From contig OU452216.1 in assembly GCA_911728435.2 (NCBI GenBank), positions 2,542,842-2,606,841 of the forward strand: DNA of 64,000 bases, given 5' to 3'. Below, piece by piece: positions 11,786 through 22,114 of this stretch. Made by a program: the position numbers and the translations under genes. Numbering within the stretch: position 1 is the first letter of the stretch; the number at the start of each line of letters is the position of its first letter. The notes beneath the pieces are model-generated. The model was not told where the DNA came from. It worked only from the letters and a program-made list of their open reading frames with translations, and did no database searches. The stretch is from Apoderus coryli (lineage: Eukaryota; Arthropoda; Insecta; Coleoptera; Attelabidae).

Positions 11786-12440
11786 TAATGTAACAAGACT
11801 TTAAGTTATGTTGGAAATTTGCTTCACACTACCATGCTCCCAGCAGACGAGCCGTTTGGATGATCCACAACAACTCATCAGTGGTGATCGACAGTAGTGC
11901 AAAAAGTATAATAGAATTGGAGTCAGGCACGCTATATTTTCAGTTAACGATGAATTGTTCTTTGCAACATAAGAAAAGTGCAGTGTGGTTGCATGTTAAA
12001 TTAATTGAAACAAATAAAGCAAAATGTACTTTCCTACAAAGGATCTGCAAAATGTATCTTAGGCTGAAACTAGAATTATAGTTATTTTTGATATTTTTTC
12101 TTTAAATATGGTAATGTGTATGTTCTTTGTGTCATAAGTATCCATATCCAAAGTAGGTATCAGATACATTGAACTCAAGTATCCTTTCGATACCGATAGT
12201 TGTTTGTATCCAAGTTGCACATTACTAATCGGCAGGCAATGTGATTCAAATTTCCAACATTTACGAATAGAGCTTATACTAGCACGAACGACACCAAGAT
12301 GTATGTGATGACATCTTGTGGTCATTTGGTATCTAGTGCCAGTATAAGCTCTTATTCGTCAATAAAGCCTTCCGTTGTGCAATTCGGGCATTTCTAGTGT
12401 TGCCAATAGGATTTAATGGAGTTGTTACCTCTATCGGTTG
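11786..12440. repeat. Dispersed repeat family (also at 26.7 and 51.0 kb)
   Basis: Segments at 11786-11893 and 12340-12440 match, in inverted or direct orientation, parts of 51005-51215; shared strings include ACTCATCAGTGGTGATCG, CTTTAAGTTATGTTGGAAAT (or its complement) and CTAGTGTTG-CAATAGGAT. A third related piece is at 26716-26800. The order differs between copies, so this is a rearranged interspersed repeat without coding capacity that I can see. Confidence 0.6.
12262..12363. repeat. Hairpin MITE
   Basis: Terminal arms of about 23 bp (CGAATAGAGCTTATACTAGC and the complement of the right end) with two mismatches flank a further internal inverted repeat (CCAAGATGT/ACATCTTGTGG), so the whole ~100 bp can fold into one hairpin. 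The arm string GAGCTTATACTAGCACGA also occurs at about 26770. Confidence 0.65.
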
Positions 12441-12661
12441 GCTAATAATAGACTGCATTAAGAAGATTGAGCAGCTGGGTGAACTATAAATAGGTGTGAG
12501 CCCCAACAGAGCCTTCGGTTATCGCAGTGGAAGGTTCGGGCGGATCAACTTGAACTGCTGATCCTCAATATCTAATTGATAATCTAACACTTTTTTTTCT
12601 GGTACGTACACAGTGCGGAAGTAGACAATACGCAACAAATTGTTGTTAAATTATTACTTAC

Positions 12662-12728
12662 CATCTGAAGGACTAACCATGTTAGCCTCAGCTCCATCTA
12701 ACATCATGCCGTTGTTTGTTGTCTCGAT
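12662..12728 (-). CDS. Exon 5 (of those seen) of an unrecognised host gene
   Basis: A 67-nt exon between a TTTCAG acceptor (12730-12729) and a GTAAGT donor (12661-12656). It enters in phase 0, matching the end of the exon at 19820-20083, and leaves in phase 1, so the gene continues to lower coordinates or further downstream exons not identified. The peptide is polar (ETTNNGMMLDGAEANMVSPS). I could not find the next exon below 12660. Confidence 0.65.
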
Positions 12729-12739
12729 CTGAAATACAT

Positions 12740-13200
12740 ATTTGCAATATCAGGTAAAGGTGTCTGCATTCTACAAATTAAAATTTTTAAACTACATAGA
12801 TATTCGAAAGCCAACTTTAATCTCATGGTATATGACCAAATAGAGCAAATTCATAATTAATATTATTTTTTTGAAAGAGTCCGTTCGACAAAAGTCCCCG
12901 GTTTTACTGCAGCCTTATGAGGTGACTGTGAAAGATCCTGTATTTTTATGCGACCCAATGCAACAACCTTGCACTTTCCACTAGCTTGAGGAGTTCAGAT
13001 CGGTTTGGGGTGTAAATATATGCCGGCGCAATTAGCAAATGTCCAAAAATAGGTTTTCTTAAACAAGCCCCAATAACTACAGGGGAATATGAACGCGACT
13101 ATTGTGTGGGTAATGGGACCTAATGGGGTAAGTGGCTCCCTGTCCACCCGTTATAGTGAAGGTCTATTCACCAGTTAACTAGTAGATGTAGCCAAACACT
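12740..13200. other. Gene-poor intronic stretch
   Basis: No gene or clear repeat. It includes a moderately GC-rich piece (about 12890-13160) that I cannot assign. Confidence 0.4.
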
Positions 13201-13207
13201 AAATATC

Positions 13208-13483
13208 TTAATTAAACCGCAGATGAATTTTGGAAGATATGGAATCGAAATTTCGTAATTTAGAACTATCTTGACTTTTTCGAAAAGTTGTGGCATTATG
13301 AAGTGCATTTTTAGGCTTATATTTTCTAATTAGTTTATCAACGAAATTCTCATCATAACCATTGGCTATAGCCACCATTTTAATTATATTTTTCTCTGTA
13401 TCGAAACAGTTTTTATTTAGGGGGAATTTCATTAATTTATGTACAAGAAAATTCGAGCAAAAGTGTTGGTTTTTCTGCCGCAT
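13208..13483 (-). pseudogene. Penelope-like element RT/linker fragment
   Basis: Minus-strand fragment of about 90 codons, with HKLMKFPLNKNCFDTEKNII then MVAIANGYDENFVDKLIRKY. The pattern HK-x-L..PL..E...I..IA..NGY....ID.L is the region after the RT core of Penelope-like elements, before the GIY-YIG endonuclease. RT core and endonuclease are missing. It lies in the large intron between host exons 4 and 5. Confidence 0.6.
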
Positions 13484-13819
13484 AAAGGGGAACAGTCAGA
13501 GCCGGATTAAAACTATTCGGTACTTATTGAAGTAAAATTGCCTGGCAATACAGTAGTAAATAATTTTAAAGTTAATTGAATTATATTTTTTCAATCTATA
13601 ATGTAATATTACAATAAAATTAGGTTTGTATTAGGAGTTAATAGTAATACTACTAATTTTGAAAAGTAATAAAGTTACATGTTTATATATATTAAAAGAG
13701 CTCGTGTGGGCTGACAAAGCGTGATTTATAAAATGGAGGTCATAGTAATTACGATATAAGGAATGTTGTTGTCTGTAATCTTACCAAAAGATTAATGAGT
13801 GATTTATAAAAGTTAATTG

Positions 13820-13945
13820 TTAATATATCAACAAACTGTGACATGTCAGACTGTTATTTATCAGTCCGATAAAACTTATCAGTCAGTTAGTCAAATTTTA
13901 TATTCACCATCGAAAACCATCGCTCTGTTAGCTAACAGGTAAGTA
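13820..13945 (+). promoter_or_regulatory. Possible non-coding first exon with strong splice donor
   Basis: ATCAGTC and TCAGTCAGTTAG at 13859-13890 are initiator-like, and 50 bp later comes AACAGGTAAGTAAAA (13934-13948), a perfect U1 match. This could be the start of a transcript on the plus strand, or the leader of a retroelement. No downstream exon is identified. Confidence 0.25.
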
Positions 13946-14139
13946 AAAACCCTAAACTTTTAGGTTGGCTACATATTTTTTTTTTTGTTTCAAATTATAA
14001 CCTAAAATAATTTTATATTACAAATTACTATATTATATCAATATTTTACACTAGTATTTTAAAACTAACAGATGGACAAGAAAGTAAATAAAAATGCTTA
14101 CTTATATTAATAATAAGAATGGTTTACTAAGGGTAATAA

Positions 14140-14642
14140 AGAATGTCACAAAACCACCAATCCGACCCACAAGCCCAGATGAAGTCAAGGAAGAAATACG
14201 AAAATTAAATAATAGGAAGGCACCCGGATGATTTGATAACTCCTCAAATACTTAAGAAACAGCCTAAAAAAGCTATAGTGTTTCTGACGACAATTTACAA
14301 CCGAATGCTATCTGTATTTATTTCCCAATCATCTGGAAATATTCACACACAATAATGATTCGCAAAAATGGCAAGCCACCACAAGAGACATCATACAGGC
14401 CGATCATTCTATTACCAGCAGCCCAAAATATTCAAAATATTATTACATAAAATAATCCAAGATGAACACGACTTAGCAATCGTAATACCAAATTATTAAT
14501 TTGCATTCTGAGAAAAAATGTCCACTATACATCAAGCACATAGAATTGTTAATAACATCAGCAGAGCACTGGAGGACAAACAATACTGCGGTGTTTCCTC
14601 GACGTGTCTCAAGCTTGTCTGCTTTATAAAATAAAACATGTG
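14140..14642 (+). pseudogene. Jockey-type LINE reverse transcriptase, 5' part
   Basis: Plus-strand RT remnant: SPDEVKEEIRKLNNRKAPG, then (after stops and frameshifts) the SYRPIILLP region, then STIHQAHRIVNNISRALED in the fingers domain, ending near the first catalytic Asp region. The frame is broken in at least four places. It is cut at TTAA 14643-14646 by a piggyBac element and resumes at 16829; across the cut the frame reads continuously (YKIKHVLNNNYY), which fixes the insertion point exactly. Confidence 0.85.
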
Positions 14643-14849
14643 TTAACCCTTTGACGCCGGAGTTTTTTTTAACCGTTTTTAAGCAATTTTTGTTAAACGA
14701 AATGTGTAAACAAGATGAAAATATTGTACAGTAAAGTAACTAAAAAAAATTTAAGTTTTTGAAAATAGATATTAGAAGGGGGTTTTACAGTAAAACCAGT
14801 AGGCCATTAGTCATTGCACAAAATATCACAAAACACAAAATAAAATATA

Positions 14850-15904
14850 TCGGGTCCGCCATCTAACGTTTTTTTTTTCAACTAGTGCTTATTTCGTGAA
14901 CGGTAACGAAAAGCCAAAAACAGTGCGTACACCCGAGAATATTGCTGATGTGGCAGAAAGTGTGCGTGAAGCGCCATCAACATCAATTCACCGTCGGTCT
15001 CAACAATTGAACATTTCGGAGACATCATTGAGACGAATTTTGCATAAAGACCTTGGTATGACGCCATACAAAGTCCAATTGGTTCAGGAGTTGAAGCCAA
15101 CTGACCATCCAATGCGTTTTCGCTTCGCTCAGTGGGCCTGCGATCGACTTACAGAAGATGCCGATTTTGCCAAAAAAATCATCTTTTCAGATGAAGCTCA
15201 TTTTGATCTTGGCGGGTATGTAAACAAGCAAAATTGTCGCATTTGGGGCGCAGAAAACCCGCACGCATACATTGAAAAGCCGATGCACCCAAAACGAGTC
15301 ACTGTTTGCTGCGGATTTTGGTCCGGAGGCATAATTGGGCCATTTTTCTTCGAAAATGAGCAAGGAGTGGCCGTTACAGTCAATGGCGATCGTTATCGGG
15401 CCATGTTGAACGAATTTTTGTTCACAAAAATTGAAGAGGAGGATATTGGCAACATTTGGTTTCAACAGGATGGCGCTACGTGACACACAGCCGAAGCTAC
15501 ACTCGATGTTTTGCGCCCTGTTTTTGAAGATCGCATTATCAGCCGCAGAGCTGATGTCGTTTGGCCACCTCGGAGCTGCGAGTTGACACCGTTGGACTAT
15601 TATTTGTGGGGTGCCGTCAAAGATAAGTGTTATGCCGACAAGCCAGAGACAATTGACGCTTTAAAGGACAATATTCGTGAAGCCATTGGTGAAATACAGC
15701 TGCACACAATCGATAATGTGCTTAAAAATTGGACCGATCGTGTAGGCTACTGCATGGCCAGCCGAGGCAGCCATTTGAATGAAATTATTTGTCATTATTA
15801 ACCGGAAGGATTGTACTTTCAAATAAAAAGAGATATTTGAGAAAATATTCAGCAGTTTTTCTTTTATAGCATTTTCAAAAAAAAAAGTTATCTGGCAGAC
15901 CCGA
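14850..15904 (+). mobile_element. mariner element, rosa (DD41D) type
   Basis: TA duplications at 14848-14849 and 15905-15906. Terminal inverted repeats begin TCGGGTCCGCCATCTAACGT on the left and, read inward from the right, TCGGGTCTGCCAGATAACTT, with three to four mismatches. At 1055 bp it is shorter than a usual ~1.3-kb mariner, and the missing part is at the 5' side of the transposase. It lies wholly inside the piggyBac element. Confidence 0.92.
14896..15801 (+). pseudogene. mariner transposase (DD41D), nonsense and N-terminal deletion
   Basis: The frame runs from about 14896 to the TAA ending at 15801 with a single internal stop, TGA at 15481-15483, immediately after QQDGAT. Present: the second helix-turn-helix (SETSLRRILHKDLGM), first catalytic Asp in FSDEAHFDLGG, second in QQDGAT, third in ELTPLDYYLWG. 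Counting the stop as one residue there are 41 residues between the second and third Asp, the spacing of the rosa subfamily. About 302 codons are present, against roughly 345 for mariners. The first helix-turn-helix is missing, because coding sequence starts only 26 bp inside the left terminal repeat, so internal deletion has removed the true start. One stop in 300 codons suggests a fairly young insertion. Confidence 0.92.
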
Positions 15905-16008
15905 TATTAAAGAAAGCTTATACTAAGATTTGCAAGATTCCTGCTTGAATTTCTAAACTGCGCGTCCGGATATAGCTCTTGTGATATTCCAACAAACAGT
16001 TTTTCTTT

Positions 16009-16409
16009 TCATTTAGACATAAACCAAAAAATGTCTCTCGGGGGTTCCAAAGATTCATCAATATTTGGTCGGTTATCTTCGTTGAATCTTTTTAAATTTT
16101 TTATACTATATTCAGAGGATTTTGTCCAAATAGTATTTTGAGACATTTTCCTCTCTTTGATAGCTGAAAGTGGAATATCATCCTCACTCTCCCATCCATC
16201 GTTTTCGTCGAACATTTCGACATCATCTTCAACATCAATAGGTAAGTTCATAATATCAAATAAATTATTTTATGAGCGTTATCTGGTGTTTCAACTTGCT
16301 CATCTTCCTCGTTTTCACTAAGGTCGGTTATATTGGATGGTATATCATCAATAAGCCTGAAAAGTTCATCAGATTCCAGTCTCTTCAGCATGTCAAAAGA
16401 ATTTTGCAT
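16009..16409 (-). pseudogene. piggyBac transposase N-terminal fragment
   Basis: Minus strand from an ATG at 16409. The acidic start (RLESDELFRLIDDIPSNI, then SENEEDEQVET) shifts frame near 16260 into DVEDDVEMFDENDGWESEDD and IDESLEPPRDIFWFMSK. An acidic N-terminus followed by a P-x-D-I-F block is the layout of piggyBac transposases ahead of the catalytic domain. The DDD catalytic core is absent. It is oriented towards the left end of the element. Confidence 0.75.
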
Positions 16410-16828
16410 ATTTTACTTTTCTGAAAAAAATATTGCGTTATCTGCCTACTGGTTTCGAGATGAAACCAGCTACATTTTTGAACAAAATACCACGTGAAAT
16501 GCTAATAAATATTTGTAATGAGCCTCACAAAACCTTCAACTGACCATTTACGTAATAATTAGACATTATCCGGACCTGCCATTATGCAAGAACATCCAAA
16601 AGAACAATAAATAGTTGCAGACAACAGCACGCGGTGTACACCACCTGTGAATCGTGAACAAAGTGAAGAATATCCTATATTAACACGCGTCAAATGCTCA
16701 GCACCAATAGGATCGACTCCCTAGAGCACGTGATTAACGGTGGTATCACTCTGAAACCGTCAGCGTTTTAAATAAACATTCGTATTTTAGTGGTTTCGCA
16801 GTGAAACCACTAGGCGTCAAAGCGTTAA

Positions 16829-17540
16829 ACAACAACTACTACATAATACTAAAATCAGACTTAAGTGAAAGGCACTACTCAGTTAAACACAATGAAGCTA
16901 TATCCACCCACTATCCTGTACAATCCGGCGTTCCCCAAGAAGGTGTAGTTGGACCATTACTTTAACTCCTATATACCAACGATCTACCCCAGTCAGAACA
17001 AACAATATTAGAGGCGTTTGCAGACGATGTTGCGATCCTACCTGTCCACAGAGACCCAATTTCTTCTTCGAGGAACATGCAAACACACCTAAACCAATTG
17101 AACACATGGTAAAAAAATGGAAAATCAAGCTCAAACACTTTAAATCAATCCAAGTAACTTTCATAACCTGTCACAATAATTGTCCACCCGTCACGATTGA
17201 TGAATCACAAATTCCTGTCAAAACTGACTGACTGACTAGAACCTAGGACTACACCTGGATAGAAGTCTAACCCGAGAAAAACACATACAAAAAGAGAAGC
17301 CAGCTAGGTATCAAATATAAGCAAATATACTGGCTGATGGGCCGAAAATCAAAATTATCTACAACAAATAAACTTCTATTATACAAAGTAATGTTAAAGC
17401 CCATTTGGACACACAGCATTCAACTTCGGGGTTGTGCAAAACCAACTAGAAATAAATAGTACAAAGATTCCAATCAAAAACTTTAAGAGCAATAGTAGGA
17501 GCGCCATGGTACGTTCAGCAATCGAACCCTCCACGATGAT
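16829..17540 (+). pseudogene. Jockey-type LINE reverse transcriptase, 3' part
   Basis: Continuation of the RT split by the piggyBac. It contains QSGVPQEGVVGPLL and AFADDVAILPVHRD, with the catalytic FADD box intact, then the thumb (YLGLHLDRSLTREKHI) and the segment with LLLYKVMLKPIWTHSIQL in another frame. Several frameshifts and stops make it inactive. It ends where a TACAGGGTGA element begins at 17540. Confidence 0.85.
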
Positions 17541-17784
17541 ACAGGGTGAGTCATGAGGAACTGTACATACTTCTACCACAAGTAGAGGCACGTTAGGGAT
17601 TATCAAATGACCATTAAAAAATGTCACCAAAACAATGATTCGTCATATCTTTTCAATGATTAACCCGATGTATCTCATTTTTTTATAAAAGTGTGTATTG
17701 TTGTCTGGCAACTAATTAACATATTCAGAATTGAAAAAATCCAAAATTTGTGGGAATGCTTCATATTCAACACTTCACCCTGTA
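17540..17784. repeat. Short TACAGGGTGA TIR element
   Basis: Inverted ends TACAGGGTGA (17540) and TTCACCCTGTA (17774-17784) enclose 245 bp without coding sequence. Ends of this type, with TA included, fit a Tc1/mariner-derived MITE. Confidence 0.5.
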
Positions 17785-17785
17785 T

Positions 17786-18860
17786 ATGATTTTTTAAAAA
17801 TCTGATATAATTTTCTTAGAGGGCATAAGTAGACAGTTAGAGCTGGGTATTTGAATTTTTTGTTACACTCACCTCACATTTCCAATTAAAGATTCATTTT
17901 AGAGTCAAATTGAAAATTGGCAATAATGAAATATCTTACTGTATAATAATGTTTAGTTATTAAAAATAAATCTTCAAAATAAACAGAACCGACTGTGCTC
18001 CAGTATGGTAAATACCATAATTTGAATTCATTTACAGGGCCGGATTTAAAAACCTGACATATCTGGTTCATCCCAATAATTCACCCTGTATGTAACTTTT
18101 TCCACCCGTAATAGACAGAAAACAGATAATTTTTTTTTTGTAATAACCTAGTTTTCTTATTTTGCATCACCTCATTTTGCCGTTGCTGTACGCCAGTATT
18201 TACATACCATTTAAGGAAACCGGGGGTCCTATTCCATGGTGACCAAAATCCCCAGACTATAACACTGTTGATTATTACATTTGGGGGCGATTAAAAGAGT
18301 TGATCTACGAGGAAAATATAAATACGCGGCAACAACTCATTAACAGAATTATTCATGGTTGCAATATTATCAGAAATGAATGTATGAGACAGATGGATTT
18401 CATTTTGAACATCTTTTATAATCGAAATGTTCATTAAATTGTTTTTTACTGTGTTCCATATTGTTCGACATTGTTAAAACTGTTTTATTGTTGGGTTGTT
18501 GTTATTTATTTTATGAATCAATAATTCCCTGGCTTGTTCATTTCATTCCGATTAAAATAATCAGACACATGAGTTTTCCTCAAACAAATAAGAAAACTAG
18601 GTTATTACAAACATTTTTTTATCTGTTTTCTGTCTATTACGGGTGGAATTATTGGGATGAACCAGATATGCCAGGTTTTTAAATCCGGCCCTGTAAATCA
18701 ATTCAAATTATGGTATTTACCGTACTGGAGCACAGTTGTTTCTGTTTATTTTGAAGATTTATTTTTAATAACTAAACATTCTAATACCGTAAGAAATTTC
18801 ATTATTGCCAATTTTCAATTTGACTCTAAAATGAATCTTTAATTTGAAATGTGCATTTCA
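17786..18860. mobile_element. Long-TIR mariner-like element, internally deleted
   Basis: Arms 17870-18160 and 18590-18850 are inverted copies of each other at high identity, with a small insertion in the left arm near 18085-18105. Between them is the C-terminal end of a mariner-type transposase (18249-18437). Together this is a Tc1/mariner-like element with terminal repeats of 250-300 bp, much longer than the usual 30 bp. Outer boundaries are uncertain. Confidence 0.7.
18249..18437 (+). pseudogene. mariner-like transposase C-terminal fragment
   Basis: 62 codons plus TAA, beginning SPDYNTVDYYIWGRLKELIY: the third catalytic Asp block (usually SPDLTPLDYFLWG) followed by the C-terminal helices. 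The region before it (about 18170-18248) is broken. It lies centrally between the long inverted arms and is the same type as the transposase at 58.8-59.5 kb. Confidence 0.75.
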
Positions 18861-19260
18861 CTTTCAAGTTCAAATACACTCAACCGATTTACTGAATACT
18901 CATATTTTGAAGGAGATTGTAAAATTTCAGTATTATGTTATAATAAAAAATAAATTAATTTTTCACTAACACAAAAAAAGTAAATGAAAAAAAAAACCAA
19001 AATAAAAATGTACTTACACCTACGTATATTACAATAAAATAAATTATTATAATACCTATATTTTGTACGAATAAAAGGGCCTTACATGTTGCAAATGTCT
19101 CCATATTATTAGTTTATTTTTGTTGGCATTATTAAAATTTCCATTGATTGTTTTTAAAGTGTAATTTTCTAATTCTTAAATAATGTTCTGATGGTTTTTT
19201 GTCACTCATTTTACTTATTATTATTATTAGTTTTAAAATCAAAAATAAAACACCATGTTC
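18861..19260. other. AT-rich stretch
   Basis: Low-complexity AT-rich DNA. No gene or clear repeat seen. Confidence 0.4.
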
Positions 19261-19271
19261 AAATCACAAAC

Positions 19272-19321
19272 GTCGTGCTATTTGTGCGTATGTGTGTTGC
19301 CATACGCACAAATAGCACGAC
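19272..19321. repeat. Perfect 21-bp hairpin
   Basis: GTCGTGCTATTTGTGCGTAT plus G at 19272-19292 is perfectly complementary to 19301-19321, with an 8-nt loop. It is the tightest short palindrome in the window and lies in the intron of the host gene. Confidence 0.9.
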
Positions 19322-19384
19322 TATGACGGCTAAGCCTACAATAAGTTATACCCGAGTGCACGTCAGACATCTTTTCCTCTAACG

Positions 19385-19740
19385 GGCGGAGCATAGAGCT
19401 TGCGCGAGGGAATCGACGCAAACCGTTCACGCCAGAGAAAAAGAGAAGAGTGATCGAGCTGTTTGTATATTAGCAGTGCTAATAGTATTTTGTGTTCTTT
19501 AATATATTGTGACGTACCGCACTCTCATTGGTAGCGAGGCGACCAATATTAGAGCTCGTCGCCCTGGTATACCTAGTATATAAGATGGACGCTGTTTAGT
19601 TTGAATTCGCCCCTGAGGATTTTAACATTGTTAGCGAAACGCGCGTCGAGAATATAAAAGTGTTTTGGTGAAGTGGTAAAACGTGTTTTAGTTTATTGTT
19701 CTACGCCAAAGCTTCTATTGATCGATTATAAGCGTCTTGT
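19385..19740 (+). repeat. Possible Penelope-like terminal region with hammerhead motif
   Basis: A moderately GC-rich, non-coding stretch, unlike its surroundings. At 19613-19647 it has CTGAGGA, a 16-nt spacer able to form a weak stem (TTAAC/GTTAG), GAAAC, GCGCG and TC. The order CUGAnGA ... GAAA ... GUC is the hammerhead ribozyme core, and a minimal helix III in GAAACGCGCGTC is typical of hammerheads in Penelope-like elements. TATAAGATGGACGC lies just upstream at about 19579. Inference from motif only. Confidence 0.4.
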
Positions 19741-19819
19741 TTTGTTAAACGAGCCCCAATAATAAAAGTTTTTCATATAATATAAATCGTTGGTACAGCA
19801 AGTAAACACAGCCACTTAC

Positions 19820-20083
19820 CGCTGCATCGATATTTGTTTGTCTAGATTGAAACAATGAATCCATAAAACCGAAGCCAAATCTAAAAACCGAGTTTGGATC
19901 TTCTGAACGTGGTGTCTGAGTATTACCGGTTTCTGGTGGCTTAAATATTGGCTGATTTTCAGTTTTCTGAGATAGACTGTCTACTTTGTCGTTGATACCG
20001 ATATTCATGGCTTTAAAAAACTTTGACTCTGTTGGTTGCAATTTCACATTCAAGTCAACAGGTTGTAATTGAATCTCCGACTC
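19820..20083 (-). CDS. Exon 4 (of those seen) of an unrecognised host gene
   Basis: 264 nt (88 codons), acceptor ATTTTCAG at 20085-20084 and donor GTAAGT at 19819-19814. It enters and leaves in phase 0, compatible with the exons on both sides. The peptide is polar and Pro/Ser/Thr-rich, with KTENQPIFKPPETGNTQTPR, then FRFGFGFMDSLFQ, a hydrophobic aromatic patch that may be a binding motif. No known domain recognised; likely a disordered region. Confidence 0.75.
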
Positions 20084-20089
20084 CTGAAA

Positions 20090-20430
20090 ATTTAATTTAT
20101 ATCAAATAGGTATATTCTAACAAATTTGTATGCAGGTAGTACTATTCCGTGCTTGTAAAATAATACTACTTATTGCTGATGTTAGAGAATTTGATACATT
20201 TTAAAATGTAATTTCTTGTGGAATCCCAAAAAGTCCAGAATTATGCATATAATAATTATTGTGAATCGTTATTAGTGAAAATAGAAAAATAGACAAAACT
20301 TTTCCAATATCATATTTCCGAAACTACTGGGCATTTAATTTCAGGGATTTGTTTTATTAACAAAGTGGCTATGACATCGCTGGAAAATAATTTTAGTTTC
20401 CTAAAATACAGGCTAGAGAGCGTATGTCTA
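20090..20430. other. Intronic stretch
   Basis: AT-rich, with no recognised gene or repeat. Confidence 0.4.
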
Positions 20431-20949
20431 ACTCTAAATTGAAAAACACTGTTTATTTAAAAATATACTTTTATTACGTAAGTGTTAAACTTAATGAGAA
20501 TGATCTAACTCTAATTCTAAAACTTTTTCATAAAAACCTTTTTTTCCTATCTTAAATAAATGATGCGGGAGTCCAATAATGTTGGTTTGTAAAAAGTATT
20601 CTAACTTTCTTATGGATGGTCTGATTTTAATAAAAATAGGCTCAGTATAAAGGTGATGATTGAGAGTATCTAAAAAATATTGGTGATTTTATTTATTTTT
20701 TTTTATATAGCCACTAGATAGAGCTATACAACAATGATTCTAATTTTGTAAATTTGCTTAGAAAGAAATGAAATGGCACTATTAGTATTCACTAGATGGA
20801 AAGAACATGTAAAAAAAAAAAAAACAGTGAAAACCGCAAGTCTCTATCCTTTTTCTGTCCATGTAAATGAATGAATATATTTTTGTCTAAATTTATCATT
20901 CAATAAATTTGTATCAAATGAATAGTGGGTTGTGATAAAAAAACACTCA

Positions 20950-21345
20950 TGTTGTTATGATAACGAAGTTAATGTCAATGTCAAATATAATTAATATATT
21001 TGTCAAATTAGTCTGTGGATCTATTATTTTGTGATCTTTTAAAATTTTGTGAACTATTCCGTGTGAAACTCTGAGTGCTTGCACCATTTCTCTAATGCGG
21101 GTATGTGAGTTAACTTGAATATATCTCAGAATATTAACAACATTTATTTCCGAGCGACCGGAAGAACTCCTTCTTTGGAATGGTCGCGGAATACTTCCAC
21201 TCGTTCGTAAACGATTTGCCAATCTCATAAACACATTTATAGGATCGCCTTTGCGGATATCTAAGCGCAGAGATCCTTGCAAAGCATCAAAGCATTTTTG
21301 AAGCACTCGAAATAACCGCCAACAAATCAAATGCTTCTTCGTTGG
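20950..21345 (-). pseudogene. mariner-like transposase N-terminal (HTH) fragment
   Basis: Minus-strand reading of about 110 codons. After an N-terminal helical part come INVFMRLANRLRTSGSIPRP and then VNILRYIQVNSHTRIREMVQ followed by ALRVSHGIVHKILKDH: the linker and second helix-turn-helix of Tc1/mariner-type transposases. The catalytic domain is absent; the frame runs on into AT-rich non-family sequence after about 21020. Confidence 0.65.
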
Positions 21346-21475
21346 TAATAGGCATTTTTAGTTAAGAAAAACCAAATGTATCACAAAAGAAATAAATCCA
21401 GCCTAATTTGACAAATATACTAATTATATTTGACACTCAAAATATTTATTCTCCAAGGTTAATGGTCACTTCCCT

Positions 21476-21781
21476 GTGAGGGGTTTTGATCATAGTATAC
21501 TTCTCCAGACCTTCGACTTGCAATTGCTGAATGCATTAATTGATTGTCCTCATCTTCTGGCGACTATAAATATTCGAGTCCCCCAATTTAATTCTCGCAT
21601 TAGTTACTTATTCGAGGTTCCATTTCATCGAACCAACTATGAAGGAAGGGCGCCTGTCGACGGAGCATGCCGATGGACCAATTTGTATGACATACATAGA
21701 GAATTGTTTTTTTTTGACGAAGATATTGATAATTTTAGGAACGGGTTGCGGAGTTACATGGATAGAGATGTTGATCATTGA
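21476..21781 (+). pseudogene. LINE ORF2 C-terminal fragment
   Basis: A plus-strand stretch with LLNALIDCPHLLATINIRVP and FEVPFHRTNYEGRAPVDGAC. The pattern IDC-x-LL..I...VP......LF..P.HRTNY is the extreme C-terminus of CR1/jockey-type LINE ORF2 proteins; a related end is seen in the LINE at 22.6-23.9 kb. No RT core accompanies it. Confidence 0.6.
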
Positions 21782-21904
21782 CGGTCTTTGCTTTAGGCAA
21801 AAATATATTCAGTCATTTACATGGACAGGAAAAAGATAGAGACTTCCGGTTCTCACTGATTTCTTTATTTTTATATGCTCTTTCCATCTAGTGAATACTA
21901 ATAG

Positions 21905-22114
21905 CATAGAATAATAACTATAGATAAGAAGGTTCAGTAGACGCTAAAAACGGCATCGACTCGTCGCAATCCCAGCCACATTCTGGCCCGGTACTATGTT
22001 ATACTATATCTATATATATACTATACTACAATTACAAGTGCGGCGAATTGCTTTGTCGGCAGAGAGATAAAACGTTCCGACACGAAGTGAAGTAACTGTA
22101 TATTAAACTGTGCC
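21905..22114. mobile_element. 210-bp insertion with 5-bp target duplication
   Basis: Inserted in the right arm of the 20435-22465 inverted repeat. The uninterrupted left arm shows the empty site, and AATAG is present on both sides (21900-21904 and 22115-22119). No coding sequence or clear terminal repeats. Confidence 0.6.

Larger units (their letters stand above)
14647..16824. mobile_element. piggyBac-like element, with TTAA target duplication
   Basis: Flanked by TTAA at 14643-14646 and 16825-16828. The ends are inverted: CCCTTTGACGCC on the left and GGCGTCAAAGCG on the right, the piggyBac-type terminus. It carries a broken transposase N-terminus on the minus strand (16009-16409) and has itself received a mariner insertion (14850-15904). 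Without the mariner the element would be about 1.1 kb, so most of the transposase gene is deleted. It is non-autonomous. Confidence 0.88.
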
